From assembly GCF_002848005.1 (NCBI RefSeq), contig NZ_PKHX01000003.1, forward strand, positions 184,317 to 248,316: a stretch of DNA of 64,000 nt, read 5' to 3'. Each line of letters starts with the position of its first letter. Within the stretch, counting starts at the first letter, position 1. Of the stretch, positions 61,764 to 64,000 are shown one piece after another. The position numbers and the translations under genes were made by a program. The DNA is from Varibaculum cambriense (lineage in GTDB: Bacteria; Actinomycetota; Actinomycetes; Actinomycetales; Actinomycetaceae). The notes under the pieces were generated by a model, which searched no databases, was not told the DNA's origin, and saw nothing but the letters and a program-made list of their open reading frames with translations.

Positions 61764-63053
61764 CTACGGCAGACGAATCGGATCCACAATATCGGCCACC
61801 ATCAGCAGCACCGTCATCGCAATCAGCAGCCCCGCCACCACATAGGTTAAGGGCACGGCTTTCGCAGCATCAATCGGGCCGGGAGCCGGACGCGAACGCA
61901 GCCGCGCATAACTGTTCTTGATTCCTTGCCAACAAGCGCCGGCAATATGTCCCCCATCTAAGGGCGGCAGCGGAATCAGATTAAATACAAACAGCGCCAT
62001 ATTTAGCGAAGCCAGCAGAGACAGCATTCCTCCGGCGCGGTCAGCGAAAGTAATCTGGGTGGCAGGAGCCGCTCCGATTTCTCCGGCGATGCGCCCTACC
62101 CCCAAAACCGACATGATTCCGGAGCTATCGCGCGGGGTGTCGGTAAATACCGCAACTCCCACCTCCCAGACAGCTACCGGGAGTTTTAAGACCACTGCTC
62201 CGGTTTGATAAAACATTTGCCACATGGTTTGCCCATAGGTGGCCAGCCCGGTGCTTTGCCGCACCGAACGCGCATAAAGCCCGGCTTTCCCCTCTACCCC
62301 GGAAAGCTGCAGGTCAAGAACTTCCCCGCCACGCTGGACTGACACAGTGGCGTCCCCATGGGTAGCTTTAGCGTATTTTCGCAGGTCTTCCCAGGTGTTA
62401 ATTTTTTTGCCATCCCAAGCGAGTAATTTGTCTCCCGGTTTAATCCCGGCTTTGGCTCCCGGGGAAGGCTGGGCGCCCTCCTGGGAGCATTCGACTACTT
62501 GACCGGCTTTTAAGCAGACGGCTTTATCGACGGTGGTGGTGGGGGTAGCAATCCCGATCCCCAGCATCGCTATCCCCATCAGTACAAACGCCAGGAATAG
62601 GTTCATGACCGGTCCGCCAAACATAACCACTAGGCGGCGGGAAACCGGCAGGTTGTAAAAGGCACGTTGGCGCTGAGATAAGGGAATCTCAGACAGCGAG
62701 GCGTCGCGGGCTTCCTGTGACCAGGTAGGAACCAACTTTTCGGCTTCCTCCGGGTCGAGGGCGCGTGCCTGGCGTACCGAAAGTTTCTTGCCGTCCAGCT
62801 TGTAACCAAATTGATCCGGGTCGCCGGGACCGTACATTCCCAGGATGCGACAATATCCTCCTAAGAGGAAGGCTTTTACTCCGTACTCGGTTTCCCCGTG
62901 TTTGCGGGAAAACAAGGTGGGGCCAAAACCAATCATGAATTGGGGAACTAACGCCCCGAACTTCTTAGCGGGCAGCAGATGCCCACATTCATGCAGGCCA
63001 ATAGAGATAATCAGCCCGATAACTAGAATTATTATTCCCAGCAAAAACGCCAT
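61764..63053 (-). CDS. Site-2 intramembrane zinc metalloprotease (RseP/Rip1-like, M50)
   Basis: 429 residues. Zinc motif HECGH (about 22-26) in the first membrane segment, a central PDZ domain (about 195-265, GAKAGIKPGDKLLAWDGKKI), and LPPLDGGHIAG (third zinc ligand) near the third segment, with a fourth segment at the end. It cuts anti-sigma factors or signal peptides within the membrane. Next to dxr and ispG, as rip1 (Rv2869c) in M. tuberculosis; targets unknown. Confidence 0.93.
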   Translation of the reverse strand: MAFLLGIIILVIGLIISIGLHECGHLLPAKKFGALVPQFMIGFGPTLFSRKHGETEYGVKAFLLGGYCRILGMYGPGDPDQFGYKLDGKKLSVRQARALDPEEAEKLVPTWSQEARDASLSEIPLSQRQRAFYNLPVSRRLVVMFGGPVMNLFLAFVLMGIAMLGIGIATPTTTVDKAVCLKAGQVVECSQEGAQPSPGAKAGIKPGDKLLAWDGKKINTWEDLRKYAKATHGDATVSVQRGGEVLDLQLSGVEGKAGLYARSVRQSTGLATYGQTMWQMFYQTGAVVLKLPVAVWEVGVAVFTDTPRDSSGIMSVLGVGRIAGEIGAAPATQITFADRAGGMLSLLASLNMALFVFNLIPLPPLDGGHIAGACWQGIKNSYARLRSRPAPGPIDAAKAVPLTYVVAGLLIAMTVLLMVADIVDPIRLP

Positions 63054-63062
63054 AGGGATACC

Positions 63063-64000
63063 CTACCTAGCGTTCATGACAATTTGCTGAGCCTTACCCT
63101 TCGCCCAGGTTTGGGCTTCCATAATTTGGGTTAAATCTGGATTATCAATACCGGTATGTTCGCCTAATACTTGCGCTAGCGAATCCACTATTTGCAGGTA
63201 GGGCAAGTCTCCGTCCAGGAAGGCATCGACGAATACTTCATTGGCAGCGTTATAGACCGCCGGATGGGAGGCTGAGGTAGCCACTGCCTGGCGCGCCAGT
63301 TGTATCGCGGGGAAAGTTTCATGATCCACCGGTTCAAATGTCCATTGCTGAGCGCGGGTGAAATCCAGGGGGGTGACGGTTTTTTCGAGGCGGGTCGGCC
63401 AATCTAGTCCCAGAGCAATCGGCAGGCGCATATCGGGCGGGGAAGCCTGCAAAATAGTGGCTCCATCGCGCCAAGTCACCCCGGAGTGAATAATCGACTG
63501 GGGGTGAATCACCGGCACAATATTCTCGGGCGCAACATCAAATAGCAAGTGCGCTTCAATCAGTTCCAAACCCTTATTTACCAGGGTAGAAGAGTTGATA
63601 GTCACCACCGGTCCCATCGACCAAGTGGGGTGATTAAGGGCTTGCTGCGCGCTAACCTGAGCTAAATCCGCACGTTTCTTACCTCGGAACGGCCCGCCAG
63701 AGGCGGTGAGGATAATCTGGCTGACCTCACTGCATCCATCCTGGTTTTCACTGGTTAGCCCCTTATGGTGAACCCCGCTCGCTAAAGCCTGTGCAATCGC
63801 CGAATGTTCGGAGTCTACCGGTACGATCTGCCCGGGGCGCTGACAGGCAGCCTTCACTAAGGCGCCGCCTACAATCAAAGATTCTTTATTTGCCAGTGCT
63901 AAGGTAGCTCCGCTTTCCAAGGCCGCTAAAGTCGGCGCCAAGCCCACTCCGCCAGTAATTCCATTGAGTACTACCGCTTCGCGGCTAGCTTTCCCTGCCA
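63063..64000 (-). CDS. dxr: 1-deoxy-D-xylulose 5-phosphate reductoisomerase (partial, cut by window edge)
   Basis: About 312 residues are visible; the frame continues through the right edge (AGKASREAVVLNGITGGVG before GLAPTLAALESG), so the N-terminal NADPH-binding part lies outside. Seen are ALANKESLIVGG, PVDSEHSAIAQAL, the flexible-loop ASGGPFRG and SWSMGPVVTINSSTLVNKGLE-like region (TWSMGPVVTINSSTLVNK), and PVIHPQSIIHSGV. It makes methylerythritol phosphate in the isoprenoid pathway. It precedes the protease by nine bases. Confidence 0.96.
   Translation of the reverse strand, partial: AGKASREAVVLNGITGGVGLAPTLAALESGATLALANKESLIVGGALVKAACQRPGQIVPVDSEHSAIAQALASGVHHKGLTSENQDGCSEVSQIILTASGGPFRGKKRADLAQVSAQQALNHPTWSMGPVVTINSSTLVNKGLELIEAHLLFDVAPENIVPVIHPQSIIHSGVTWRDGATILQASPPDMRLPIALGLDWPTRLEKTVTPLDFTRAQQWTFEPVDHETFPAIQLARQAVATSASHPAVYNAANEVFVDAFLDGDLPYLQIVDSLAQVLGEHTGIDNPDLTQIMEAQTWAKGKAQQIVMNAR

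Overview
The window is a mid-GC actinobacterial chromosome segment. Gene content and order resemble the Actinomycetaceae (a Varibaculum- or Mobiluncus-like organism is my guess; the genus is inference). Supporting marks are the HrdB/SigA-type sigma factor with a basic and acidic N-terminal extension, a PASTA-domain kinase beside an Rv2175c-like protein, class II DAHP synthase, DUF3043, DUF3052, DUF3145, DUF7455, homodimeric AceE and PPi-dependent phosphofructokinase. There is no phage, insertion sequence, rRNA or CRISPR array. One tRNA gene (Val, UAC) is present.

Layout. 1-3.6 kb: two coupled GNAT acetyltransferases (the second cut by the window edge) and a type IIA topoisomerase B subunit. 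3.8-9.4 kb: an LppM-like membrane protein, a DUF7455 protein, a membrane-anchored protein of unknown function and the principal sigma factor. 9.5-19.9 kb: a block resembling the Mycobacterium tuberculosis Rv2171-Rv2191 region (polyprenyl diphosphate synthase, Rv2175c-like, PASTA kinase, DAHP synthase, then PPi-PFK, PlsC and a DnaQ-UvrC fusion) followed by a degenerate receiver protein. 20-29.4 kb: sodA, a five-gene minus-strand group (M20 peptidase, glycerate-kinase-like protein, ErpA, two FKBP lipoproteins), DUF3043, PyrD, an unknown protein and a TrmH-type methyltransferase. 29.5-34 kb: a MetPS-like sodium symporter pair and RNase E/G. 34.3-42.9 kb: cytochrome bd genes cydAB, then cydDC with an overlapping GAF histidine kinase. 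42.9-47.6 kb: lactate dehydrogenase, a DinG-like helicase and HflX. 47.8-51.9 kb: tRNA-Val, a small membrane protein, DUF3052 and AceE. 51.9-56.2 kb: an AT-richer accessory stretch with a RelBE module, DUF4298, a candidate secreted peptide, degenerate repeat DNA and a putative toxin-antitoxin-SecB-like chaperone (TAC) module. 56.2-64 kb: a serine-less acyl-carrier-like protein with DUF3145, then def, proS, ispG, a Rip1-type site-2 protease and dxr (partial).

Together the genes suggest a facultatively anaerobic fermentative lifestyle: cytochrome bd with its CydDC exporter and a GAF kinase, L-lactate dehydrogenase, PPi-linked glycolysis, pyruvate dehydrogenase and superoxide dismutase. The non-mevalonate isoprenoid genes ispG and dxr fit the polyprenyl synthase.

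Two things stand out. First, 54.45-55.86 kb looks like a divergent TAC module whose order (toxin, HTH antitoxin, SecB-like chaperone) matches Rv1955-Rv1957 of M. tuberculosis. Second, four intergenic regions (about 20.8-21.0, 37.2-37.4, 57.3-57.7 and 60.1-60.5 kb) carry two related families of large hairpin repeats. Paired base changes between copies keep the stems intact, which implies selection on structure.
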